The notes below the pieces were generated by a model that was not told the DNA's origin, did no database searches, and saw nothing but the letters and a program-made list of their open reading frames with translations. The position numbers and the translations under genes were made by a program. Shown piece after piece: positions 1 through 5,600 of a DNA stretch of 7,464 nt (positions within the stretch are counted from its first letter, which is position 1; every line of letters starts with the position of its first letter). The stretch is from JBCBKL01 sp038521825. GTDB taxonomy: Bacteria; Pseudomonadota; Alphaproteobacteria; Rhodobacterales; Rhodobacteraceae. Location: positions 1-7,464 of the forward strand of contig JBCBKL010000052.1 in the NCBI GenBank assembly GCA_038521825.1. Direction: 5' to 3'.

Positions 1-2
1 GC

Positions 3-239
3 TGCCCGGGAGAGCCGGCGACAGGCGGATCGCTCATCTCGAAGGCCTGCTTCCAGGTCCCCTATGCGCGCGCCCGTAGGCACGCATTGGAGCGCAGTTG
101 GCTTGCTCCATGGCCTTCGTCTGACTGGATCATCGTTGATCCGACTTGGCCGGCGGAGTGGCTGACGGTCATTGGGACCGAGCGTGCAACGCGCCCACTC
201 GCCCCGAGCCGTTGCGGATTTCGTCCTACAGCGCTTTGA
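3..239 (+). other. Possible 3' end of an unidentified gene, open at the left edge
   Basis: One plus-strand frame is open from the first bases of the window to a TGA at 237-239, about 78 codons without an in-window start that I trust. The translation is fairly rich in Trp, Pro and Arg (for example SDWIIVDPTWPAEWL) and could be the tail of a protein whose start lies outside the window. I do not recognise a family. Another frame on the minus strand is also open here, as is common in GC-rich DNA, so the coding claim is weak. Nothing else was identified between 1 and 344 except the likely start of an IS3-type element somewhere after 240. Confidence 0.2.
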
Positions 240-344
240 GGGACATGGTATATGCTGAACTGTCCGGCATCAGCGCCTATGGGACATCTGACTTGATTTC
301 GGAATGGAGGGTTTCTGGCTCATCGTAACCGCCAAGGAGTGGAG

Positions 345-584
345 ATGAGACAGGAACCCAGACCTTAGAAGCCGTCGGCCGAGAAGGTCGTGAAAGACAT
401 TCGCCGACGCACCCGCAAGCATCACTCAGCGGAGGAGAAGATCCGTATCGTGCTGGAGGGCCTTCGTGGCGAGATGAGCATCGCCGAGCTGCGCCGGTGT
501 GAGGGGATCGCGACGAGCCTGCACTACAGCTGGTCCAAGGAGTTCCTTGAAGCCGGCAAGAAGCGCCTGGCCGGGGACACCGCC
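345..584 (+). pseudogene. IS3-type transposase OrfA, 5' remnant with amber stop
   Basis: This is the N-terminal part of an IS3-family OrfA, the helix-turn-helix subunit that binds the element ends. The natural start is probably ATG 345, preceded by AAGGAG at 334-339. From there the frame reads MRQEPRP, hits TAG at 366-368, then continues KPSAEKVVKDIRRRTRKHH and on to SAEEKIRIVLEGLRGE, a wording typical of alphaproteobacterial OrfA proteins. The HTH region (SIAELRRCEGIATSLHYSW) and the KEFLEAGKKRLAGDTA segment follow. The match ends at about 584, where the coiled-coil part of OrfA and all of OrfB (the DDE catalytic subunit) are missing. A GTG at 390 could restart translation downstream of the amber codon. 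The left end of the element may lie near 256 (TGAACTGTCCGG), but no matching right end remains. Confidence 0.8.
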
Positions 585-683
585 GCTATGAAGATTGCCG
601 GTGGGATGACCGTGAACGAGGCGGCAATGGACGTTGGATATGTCAGCCCGTCAAAATTCCGCCGGGAGTTCAAACGAATGTAG
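390..683 (+). other. Chimeric 97-codon open frame (OrfA HTH fused to AraC HTH)
   Basis: Starting at GTG 390, with a weak AGAAGG just upstream, the frame runs uninterrupted through the OrfA part (residues 1-65) into the AraC recognition helix-turn-helix (residues 66-97) and stops at the amber codon 681-683. If translated it would be a small protein with two DNA-binding helix-turn-helix units of different origin. More probably it is a chance in-frame deletion joint within decaying genes. I list it separately because the frame is preserved across the joint. Confidence 0.35.
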
Positions 684-740
684 GGGCAATCACCACGGCA
701 ATGGAGCAACGAGCATCAAGTAGCGACTGGAGTTGCTTGA
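585..740 (+). pseudogene. C-terminal fragment of an AraC-family regulator with amber stop
   Basis: This is the second helix-turn-helix of an AraC/XylS-type DNA-binding domain, joined in frame to the OrfA remnant at about codon 585. It reads MTVNEAAMDVGYVSPSKF then RREFKRM, followed by TAG at 681-683. Reading through the stop gives GQSPRQWSNEHQVATGVA and a TGA at 738-740. AraC proteins usually have F-K-R-x-(Y/F)-G-x-S-P-R here, so the TAG replaces the expected aromatic codon (TAT or TAC). The sensor domain and the first HTH are gone. Whatever it once regulated cannot be told. Its strand agrees with the sigma-factor operon on the other side of the IS91 element, but a link is not shown. Confidence 0.75.
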
Positions 741-1115
741 GGCGGAGAGCGGACATTGGACGAAGCAAAGCGAACGGTAGTTTTGTCTAAGATTTTTTGA
801 CGCAGGCCAATGCGTTAGGTTTGTGTCGGGCGGTGTGGCCCGCGTTGACAAATCTGACAAGGTGGAAGCTGCGGGATGCGTGCGCAGCGCTATGGGAAAG
901 CGCTGGCGTATGTTCCTGATGTCGGTTTGAGTTTGGGCAGGTTGTGTTTTGAAGGGTTGGTTGCGCGGTCTTTGGGTTACAATCGGGCGTCTTTGTAAGT
1001 CTTTTGGCTTTGGTAAGGCTCGCGTTGCGATGCATGGATGGCATTGAAGCAATACCTCCCTTTGACCGGCGCGTTGAACTTCGGACCGGTGAACGAGTAT
1101 GAGACGGGCTGTTCA
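741..1115. other. Non-coding stretch holding the downstream end of the IS91 element
   Basis: No convincing gene lies between the AraC remnant and the transposase stop. The first part (741 to about 860) looks like ordinary host intergenic DNA with a degenerate GCGAACGGTAG-type repeat at 768-785. From about 862 onward it is probably the 3' non-coding end of the IS91 element, where the family keeps its rolling-circle origin (oriIS). Short direct and inverted TGAAC/GTTCA words occur near 1073-1115. Open frames on the minus strand here do not resemble proteins. Confidence 0.5.
858..905 (-). other. Candidate oriIS end of the IS91 element (hairpin next to CAAG)
   Basis: A CAAG at 858-861 is followed within 25 bases by a perfect 6-bp inverted repeat, CAGCGC at 885-890 and GCGCTG at 900-905, with a 9-base loop. 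IS91-type elements insert next to GAAC or CAAG tetranucleotides at the origin end and have hairpins there, downstream of the transposase gene, which is the side on which this lies. The position is inferred from that rule only. I could not compare it with other copies. Confidence 0.3.
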
Positions 1116-2312
1116 TCATGCGGCCTGCTTTCTGGGTGGCGCTCGGGTTCGGGGTCTCTGTCCGCGCCGGAAAGTCTCGACAATGCGCATCTGGCCACCG
1201 CAGCAGGGGCATGGCTCGCGCAATGTGAGGGGCTCCTTGGGGACATCTTCGAGCTGGTCTGTTTCACCAGAGGTCGCCCGTCCGAGAAGCGCCCGGATCC
1301 AGGCGACTTTCTCTTTACGACCGCTGCCTGCGAGGAACCCGTGCTGGCGGATGCGGTGGAAGCGATCCGGCAGGACGTGCATCAGAAAGCGCCGGATGAA
1401 CTCGAAGGTCGGAAGGCGCATGGTCTTCATGCGGTCCCCGCGCTTGATCCTGCAATCCTTCCACTTGAACGCCACGGTGTCGGCGTCAGCACTGACCAAG
1501 CGATGGTTTGAGATAGCGACACGGTGGGTATAGAGGGACAGATACGCGAGTACTGCCTCGGGCCCACCAAATGGCGGTTTGGCATAAACCACCCAGTCAG
1601 TTTTGCGGAACGGCGCGAGCCGTTTGGCGAAGGCGCTGGCATCTGCCAATGCGGCAAGGTCACCGAAGAACCTCAACTGTCCTGTGTGGTGCAAAGCCAT
1701 GAGGCCTTCCAAAAATAACCGCCTGAACAGCCGCGACGGCACGCGCACATGCAAAAAGAACCCAGACTTGCAGGCGACCCACCGGGTGCCATCCGGGGGC
1801 AGCCCACCCCCTGGAACGATCATGTGGATGTGCGGATGATGGGTCAGCGCCGAGCCCCAAGTATGGAGAACGCTGGTCATGCCGACGCGGGCACCAAGGC
1901 GTTTGGGATCGGCTGCAATGGTCGCCACCGTCTCTGTCGATGCTTTGAACAGCAGGCGGTAAACGGCACTCTTGTTCCAAAGTGCAAGTCGCGCGATCTC
2001 CGCCGGTAGAGTGAAGACCACATGGAAGTACTCGACCGGCAGCAGGTCCTCTGCGCGGGCCGCCATCCAGTCACGCGCTGCTGGTGCCAGGCATTTTGGA
2101 CAGTGCCGGTTTTTGCATGAGTTATAGGCAATGTGCTGATGGTTGCACTTGGTGCAGGCCGCCACATGCCCACCGTGCGCCTCCGTTCGGCAGGCCTCAA
2201 TCGCTGACATCACTCTGTGCTGGCTCAGGTTCAAATGCCCAGCATTGGCCCGCCGAAAGGCAGGACCGTGCGTTCGAAAGATATCAGCAACCTCCAGCTT
2301 TGAGCGTGGCAC
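1116..2312 (-). CDS. tnpA: IS91-family HUH/Y2 rolling-circle transposase
   Basis: This 398-residue enzyme nicks the origin end of the element and transposes it by rolling-circle replication of one strand. An N-terminal zinc-binding segment has Cys53, Cys56, Cys66, Cys71 and Cys74 (CTKC, then CKNRHCPKC). The HUH metal-binding motif is HPHIHMIVPGGG, with His161 and His163. The two nucleophile tyrosines are Tyr257 and Tyr261 in YLSLYTHRVAISNHRL. A CPCCGG finger-like motif lies near residue 370. Length is normal for the family. The start is GTG at 2310-2312: an in-frame TGA, the stop of the recombinase gene, lies only 12 bases upstream, so no earlier start is possible. The Shine-Dalgarno is poor, which suggests translational coupling to the recombinase. 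The residue between the catalytic tyrosines reads SL where I expect SR. Confidence 0.93.
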   Translation of the reverse strand: MPRSKLEVADIFRTHGPAFRRANAGHLNLSQHRVMSAIEACRTEAHGGHVAACTKCNHQHIAYNSCKNRHCPKCLAPAARDWMAARAEDLLPVEYFHVVFTLPAEIARLALWNKSAVYRLLFKASTETVATIAADPKRLGARVGMTSVLHTWGSALTHHPHIHMIVPGGGLPPDGTRWVACKSGFFLHVRVPSRLFRRLFLEGLMALHHTGQLRFFGDLAALADASAFAKRLAPFRKTDWVVYAKPPFGGPEAVLAYLSLYTHRVAISNHRLVSADADTVAFKWKDCRIKRGDRMKTMRLPTFEFIRRFLMHVLPDRFHRIRQHGFLAGSGRKEKVAWIRALLGRATSGETDQLEDVPKEPLTLREPCPCCGGQMRIVETFRRGQRPRTRAPPRKQAA

Positions 2313-2324
2313 CGCCAGCGCCGG

Positions 2325-3203
2325 TCACTCCGACCTTCGGTCCCGCAACTGCGCCAGCAACTCGTAGGGGCTGTCGGTGTCGCGGATCAGCTTGGAGGCG
2401 ACATGGGTATATTGCGCGGTGGTGCTGAGCTTGGCATGCCCGAGCAAAACCTGGATTACCCGCACATCCGTCCCAGCCTCCAAGAGGTGGGTCGCGAAGC
2501 TGTGACGCAATGTGTGCAGCGTGCTGCGCGGCGTCTTAATCCCGGCAAGATGCTTGGCCGCGCTGAAGGCACGATGCAATTGCCGCGGTGACATTGGGTT
2601 GATCCGGGGCTTGCCTGGAAAGAGCCAGCCATCGGGCCGCGCCTCTCGCCAATAGTCACGCAGAAGTTCCAAAAGGCCAGGAGACAGCATCACCTTGCGA
2701 TCTTTGCCGCCCTTGCCCCGGTCGACATGGATGAGCATCCGGTCGCTATCGATATCGCTGACCTTCAGATTGCAAACTTCTGACGCGCGGAGCCCGGTGC
2801 CATAGGAAATACTGAGTGCCGCCCGATACTTCAGCCCCGCTCCCGGCGCGACCCTGAGGATCTCAAACACCTCCTCGGCGCTGAAAACGACCGGGAGCTT
2901 TCTTGGCTCAGTCCGGAAATGCAGGCAGTCCTTCATCTCGGGGCGCTTGCACGTGGTCTCGAAAAAGAACCGCAGCCCGACGAGACGCGCGTTGTAGGTC
3001 GATGGGGTGACGTTCGTATCGACCATGTGAAGCTGATAGGCGCGCAAGTCTTCGGCCGTGGCTGTATCCGGCGACCGCCCAAGGAACTCGGCAAGGTACC
3101 TGACCGCTCTGATGTGCGCTTTCTGGGAACTCTCGCCCAGCCCCTTAATCCGCATATCTTCGATCATCCGCGCGCGCAGCGGTGTGGTCTTGGTGTCCGC
3201 CAT
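2325..3203 (-). CDS. Tyrosine recombinase (XerC/D-like) of the IS91 element
   Basis: This 292-residue site-specific recombinase has an N-terminal SAM-like core-binding domain (about residues 10-90) and a C-terminal catalytic domain (about 105-275). The active-site set is complete: Arg139 in GTGLRASEV, Lys164 in GKGGKDRKV, His230 and Arg233 in LHTLRHSFATHLLEAG, His256 in VLLGHAKLS, and the nucleophile Tyr265 in TTAQYTHV. The ATG at 3201-3203 has a strong AGGAGGG Shine-Dalgarno 4 bases upstream. It lies first in a two-gene operon with the transposase. Several IS91-family elements carry such a gene. Its role in them is not established; it may resolve circular or dimeric intermediates or influence target choice. 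It is a stand-alone full-length enzyme and unrelated in sequence style to the integrase fragment at the right edge. Confidence 0.9.
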   Translation of the reverse strand: MADTKTTPLRARMIEDMRIKGLGESSQKAHIRAVRYLAEFLGRSPDTATAEDLRAYQLHMVDTNVTPSTYNARLVGLRFFFETTCKRPEMKDCLHFRTEPRKLPVVFSAEEVFEILRVAPGAGLKYRAALSISYGTGLRASEVCNLKVSDIDSDRMLIHVDRGKGGKDRKVMLSPGLLELLRDYWREARPDGWLFPGKPRINPMSPRQLHRAFSAAKHLAGIKTPRSTLHTLRHSFATHLLEAGTDVRVIQVLLGHAKLSTTAQYTHVASKLIRDTDSPYELLAQLRDRRSE

Positions 3204-3213
3204 GGGACCCTCC

Positions 3214-3251
3214 TGTCTGTTGATTGAGAGATCTCATTCGTCAGACAGACA
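3214..3251. promoter_or_regulatory. Nested palindrome upstream of the IS91 recombinase (operator or terIS candidate)
   Basis: TGTCTGT at 3214-3220 is matched by ACAGACA at 3245-3251, a perfect 7-bp inverted repeat. Between the arms, almost on the same centre, lies the 8-base palindrome GAGATCTC at 3228-3235. The left arm touches the Shine-Dalgarno of the recombinase gene. It could be an autoregulatory operator, a recombination site for the encoded recombinase, or part of the element's termination end. The sequence alone does not decide. Confidence 0.35.
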
Positions 3252-3378
3252 CGCCCATTCCCAAAATACCGGCGCTCAGATCATCGCGCCGCCCTCACCA
3301 CAAGCACCCCTGCCGCGGCAGCGGCTTCGTCCTTGTCCCGCCGACTGTGAGTTTGACCGTTCTAAGATTGCGCTTCAG

Positions 3379-3404
3379 CAGCGAATGGCGGCTTTGCGGG
3401 CTGC
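3379..3404 (+). repeat. Degenerate intergenic repeat, copy A
   Basis: CAGCGAATGGCGGCTTT followed by GCGGGCTGC resembles two copies at 7032-7058 and 7079-7103 (shared core GCGAAyGGCnGCTTT then GGCnGC, with some deviations). A weaker relative lies at 768-785. All sit between genes. I recall similar words in intergenic regions of Rhodobacterales genomes, but this is memory and not a search. Confidence 0.45.
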
Positions 3405-3448
3405 GACTGCAGAAAGCCAGATCGGTGCCGAATGTCTCGTATGGGCCG

Positions 3449-3475
3449 TGTCGGATTTGCAAGTCTTCGCGCGTC
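3449..3475 (+). promoter_or_regulatory. Candidate ECF42-dependent promoter of the DGPF-sigma operon
   Basis: TGTCGG at 3449-3454 and CGTC at 3472-3475 are separated by 17 bases. As I recall, promoters controlled by ECF42 sigma factors have TGTCGA in the -35 region and CGA/TC-like sequence in the -10 region, ahead of DGPF-protein genes. Here the order, spacing and position fit: transcription would start near 3482, leaving about 29 bases before the DGPF start with its GGAGG at 3499-3503. The last base of the -35 word differs (G for A). This implies autoregulation of the operon by its own sigma factor. Confidence 0.5.
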
Positions 3476-3510
3476 CTTGCAGCATGTGATAATCCTGCGG
3501 AGGCGATCAG

Positions 3511-3882
3511 ATGATCTATGCAATTACAATTTATGGGGAACCGGGTGTCTTTGAGGCGCTGCCCAAGGAGCGTCAAGACGAGGTCATGTCGGGTCACGGT
3601 GCTTTACAAGAGGCACTCAAGGCCAGAGGTGAGTTTGTGACCATGAAACTGATGCCGCCGACCTCTGCCGTGATGGTTGAGCCTGCCAAGAGCGAAGGTG
3701 CAGCACCCCTTATTACCGATGGACCTTTTGCTGATACCAAGGAGAACTTTCTGGGCTTTTACGCTGCTGACTTCAAAGACCTTGATGAGGCGCTGGAGTA
3801 TGTCAAGATGATATCCTCCCCCATTGCGCGGCTTGAGGTGCGGCCTGTTGCCTGGGCTGGGGGAGCCATTTCATCGGAATAG
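3511..3882 (+). CDS. DGPF-domain (YciI/YCII-related) protein
   Basis: This 123-residue protein belongs to the DGPF family, small ferredoxin-like alpha/beta proteins related to YciI. The name-giving motif lies at residues 70-73 within ITDGPFADTKENFLGF, followed by the usual acidic helix DLDEALEYV. It starts with MIYAITIYGEPG, a typical beta-strand opening, and the length is normal for the family. ATG 3511 has a good GGAGG 7 bases upstream. The gene is first in the operon and ends 3 bases before the sigma-factor start. DGPF genes are characteristic neighbours of ECF42 sigma factors and are thought to be their main targets. The biochemical role is unknown; some YciI relatives have been proposed as enzymes, but no substrate can be named here. 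Confidence 0.9.
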   Translation: MIYAITIYGEPGVFEALPKERQDEVMSGHGALQEALKARGEFVTMKLMPPTSAVMVEPAKSEGAAPLITDGPFADTKENFLGFYAADFKDLDEALEYVKMISSPIARLEVRPVAWAGGAISSE

Positions 3883-3885
3883 AGC

Positions 3886-5121
3886 ATGTCGGACTGGCTG
3901 GAAGCCACTATTGCCCAACACCGTCCGCGCGCGATCGCTGCCCTGACGCGTGTGTTTCGCGATATCGACACTGCGGAAGAAGCATTTGCCGATGCCTGCC
4001 TCAAGGCTTTGACCGCCTGGCCTATCAACGGTGCGCCACGCGATCCATTGGCCTGGCTTCTGACGACGGCCCGGAACGCAGGCCTCGACAACTTCCGTAA
4101 GTCAAAACGCCAGGCAGCAATCCTCTCACGTCACACGGAGGAGTTTCAGCCGGTGCCTGCCGAAACACCTGATCCAGACGAGATGCGCGATGACGTCCTT
4201 CGGCTCTTGTTCATCTGCTGCCACCCCGAACTCGATCGGCGTGATCAAATCGCCATCGCATTGCGCGTGGTGGTCGGGTTGAGCGTGGAAGAGATCGCCA
4301 GTGGCTTTCTTGTGAAGTCCAAGACAATGGAGCAGCGGATCACCCGTGCAAAGAAGAAGATCGCAAGTAATCCTGTAGCCTTTGAAACGCCCAGTCCGAA
4401 GGAGCGTGGCGCGCGCTTAGGCGAAGTGTCCCTGATGATCTATCTGATGTTCAGTGAAGGCTGGTCGACTTCAGCTGGGCCTGACCAGATGAAGCTGACC
4501 TTGTGCAAAGAAGCAATCCGTCTTGCCCGCCTCTTGGTCGCGCTGTTCCCGGCAATGGGGGAACAAGTGGCATTGCTCGCGCTGCTCCTGTTGCAGCACG
4601 CGCGGCGGCACGCACGGATGGACGAAGATGGCAAACTTGTAGCGCTCGACGATCAAGATCGCAGTCTGTGGGACGGCGATGAGATCGCAGAAGCGATCGT
4701 CCTCTTACAAAAGGCCGAACGGATCGGGCATTGCGGCGTTTATATCATTCAGGCTGCGATTGCGGCGGCCCATGCCCGCGCGGCCTCTCAATCTGAGACC
4801 GATTGGGAGCTTATCGAAAGCCACTATGCGGCGCTCTATGCACTCCAACCTACGCCTGTCGTCCGGCTCAATCAGATTGCAGCGCAGGCCAAGCTGCACG
4901 GACCGGGCCATGCCCTAAATGCGATGGAAGAACTGGCCGCCGACCTGTCAACCTACCGCTGGTTTCACGCAATGCGTGGCGGCCTGCTGCAAGAGGCGGG
5001 TCATCATCAAGCGGCCATCGCGGCATTCGAAACTGTGCTGACTCTTTCCCCAACCACGCCAGAGCGCGTTGCAGTCAATGACAAAATCGCGGCCAGCGAA
5101 AAAGAATTGCGGGGATTGTAG
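3886..5121 (+). CDS. ECF42-group RNA polymerase sigma factor with C-terminal helical/TPR domain
   Basis: This 411-residue protein is an alternative sigma factor. Residues about 8-80 form sigma region 2 (DIDTAEEAFADACLKAL, then WLLTTARNAGLDNFR). Residues about 100-165 form region 4 with its helix-turn-helix (LSVEEIASGFLVKSKTMEQR then ITRAKKKI). The remaining 230 residues carry the conserved DUF6596-type segment (MIYLMFSEGWSTSAG, residues 184-198; LLQHARRHARMDEDGKLV; DDQDRSLWD) and TPR-like helices near the end (about 360-390). This long extension defines the ECF42 group, where it is required for activity and replaces an anti-sigma factor. ATG 3886 follows the DGPF stop by 3 bases, so translation is probably coupled. 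No anti-sigma gene is nearby. The input signal is unknown. Confidence 0.93.
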   Translation: MSDWLEATIAQHRPRAIAALTRVFRDIDTAEEAFADACLKALTAWPINGAPRDPLAWLLTTARNAGLDNFRKSKRQAAILSRHTEEFQPVPAETPDPDEMRDDVLRLLFICCHPELDRRDQIAIALRVVVGLSVEEIASGFLVKSKTMEQRITRAKKKIASNPVAFETPSPKERGARLGEVSLMIYLMFSEGWSTSAGPDQMKLTLCKEAIRLARLLVALFPAMGEQVALLALLLLQHARRHARMDEDGKLVALDDQDRSLWDGDEIAEAIVLLQKAERIGHCGVYIIQAAIAAAHARAASQSETDWELIESHYAALYALQPTPVVRLNQIAAQAKLHGPGHALNAMEELAADLSTYRWFHAMRGGLLQEAGHHQAAIAAFETVLTLSPTTPERVAVNDKIAASEKELRGL

Positions 5122-5142
5122 GGAAGACACCTTCTCATGCGT

Positions 5143-5180
5143 CCTTGGTTCAGACCCGCATGTGGCGGGCGGAACCAAGG
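5143..5180 (+). promoter_or_regulatory. Strong hairpin overlapping the VOC gene ribosome binding site
   Basis: CCTTGGTTC at 5143-5151 pairs perfectly with GAACCAAGG at 5172-5180, and inside it CCCGC at 5155-5159 pairs with GCGGG at 5165-5169 around a 5-base loop, giving 14 base pairs. The right arm includes the start of the AAGGGAGAG Shine-Dalgarno (5177-5185) of the following gene, whose ATG is at 5190. No T-run follows, so it is not a standard intrinsic terminator. It could lower translation of the VOC gene, mark an RNA processing site, or act as a DNA operator. Confidence 0.55.
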
Positions 5181-5189
5181 GAGAGACAC

Positions 5190-5576
5190 ATGAGTATTCT
5201 TGAAATGACCACGATCGGCAATTCCGGCTGGATCGGGCACTCCGGTCCTGATCAGGGCGAGGCCAAAGCCTTTTACCAGGACGTGCTCGGCTGGAGCATT
5301 AACAATATGCCTATGCAGGACGGATCGAACTATTCGGCTGCTGTCGTCGGTGAGACCGCCATCGGAGGCTTTTCCCCAATGCCCGAAAACCACGGCAGTT
5401 GGACAATTTACTTCACTGTGGCGGACGTCGACCTGAGCGTTGCCGAAGCTGAAGCCAAGGGTGCCACGGTTATTCAACCGGCGATGGCCATGCCAGGAGT
5501 GGGTCGCATGGCCACGCTGACCGATCCGCAAGGCGCGCGTTTTGCGCTGATCACATATGAAAGCATGGCGTCTTAG
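5190..5576 (+). CDS. VOC-family (glyoxalase/bleomycin-resistance fold) protein
   Basis: This 128-residue protein has the two beta-alpha-beta-beta-beta units of the vicinal oxygen chelate fold. The first spans residues about 12-62 (GWIGHSGPDQGEAKAFYQ, then DVLGWSI and YSAAVVGETAIGGF). The second spans about 70-123 (WTIYFTVADVDLSVAEAEAK, GATVIQPAMAMPGVGRMATL and DPQGARFALI). It resembles the small VOC proteins that resemble antibiotic-binding or lyase enzymes; metal ligands and substrate are not assigned. The start is ATG 5190, with AAGGGAGAG just upstream; a TTG at 5145 in the same frame would begin inside the hairpin and is rejected. The gap after the sigma gene is 68 bases. VOC proteins are frequent partners of DGPF proteins and ECF sigma factors, consistent with a detoxification role. 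Confidence 0.88.
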   Translation: MSILEMTTIGNSGWIGHSGPDQGEAKAFYQDVLGWSINNMPMQDGSNYSAAVVGETAIGGFSPMPENHGSWTIYFTVADVDLSVAEAEAKGATVIQPAMAMPGVGRMATLTDPQGARFALITYESMAS

Positions 5577-5600
5577 GCGCCTTGAGCCTGGAGGGATCAG

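Larger units (their letters stand above)
862..3251 (-). mobile_element. IS91-family element with accessory tyrosine recombinase (ends approximate)
   Basis: The minus strand carries a recombinase-transposase pair in the order seen in several IS91-family members that have an extra phage-integrase-like gene upstream of the transposase. The two genes are separated by 12 bases and should be co-transcribed from a promoter beyond 3203. Both frames are full length and keep their catalytic residues, so this copy appears recent. The family has no long terminal inverted repeats and makes no target duplication, so the ends given are guesses: a CAAG plus hairpin on the left and nested palindromes on the right. 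The right end must lie before the putative sigma-factor promoter at 3449. Confidence 0.6.
3204..3448. other. Intergenic stretch between the IS91 element and the DGPF-sigma operon
   Basis: The spacing between the divergent recombinase and DGPF genes is 307 bases. It holds, from left to right, the recombinase Shine-Dalgarno, a nested palindrome (3214-3251), a 12-base perfect palindrome CTGCCGCGGCAG (3310-3321), a degenerate repeat at 3379-3404, and the promoter candidate described separately. The unresolved upstream (terIS) end of the IS91 element should lie inside it, probably left of the repeat at 3379. Open frames crossing it are not protein-like. Confidence 0.5.

Noticed and set aside
690..1267. 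Several overlapping minus-strand open frames downstream of the transposase (690-1052, 787-1212, 977-1267)
   Set aside because: They overlap each other in different frames, are rich in Ser, Thr, Pro and Arg as antisense GC-rich frames are, and resemble no family. The region is better explained as the non-coding end of the IS91 element.
1038..2428. Plus-strand open frames opposite the transposase and recombinase
   Set aside because: They are shadows of two clearly recognisable minus-strand enzymes.
5143..5180. Reading the hairpin after the sigma gene as an intrinsic terminator
   Set aside because: No T-run follows the right arm; GGAGAGACAC does, which is the ribosome site of the next gene.
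5145..5189. TTG start adding 15 residues to the VOC protein
   Set aside because: It lies inside the hairpin and has no Shine-Dalgarno, while ATG 5190 has one and the family begins there.
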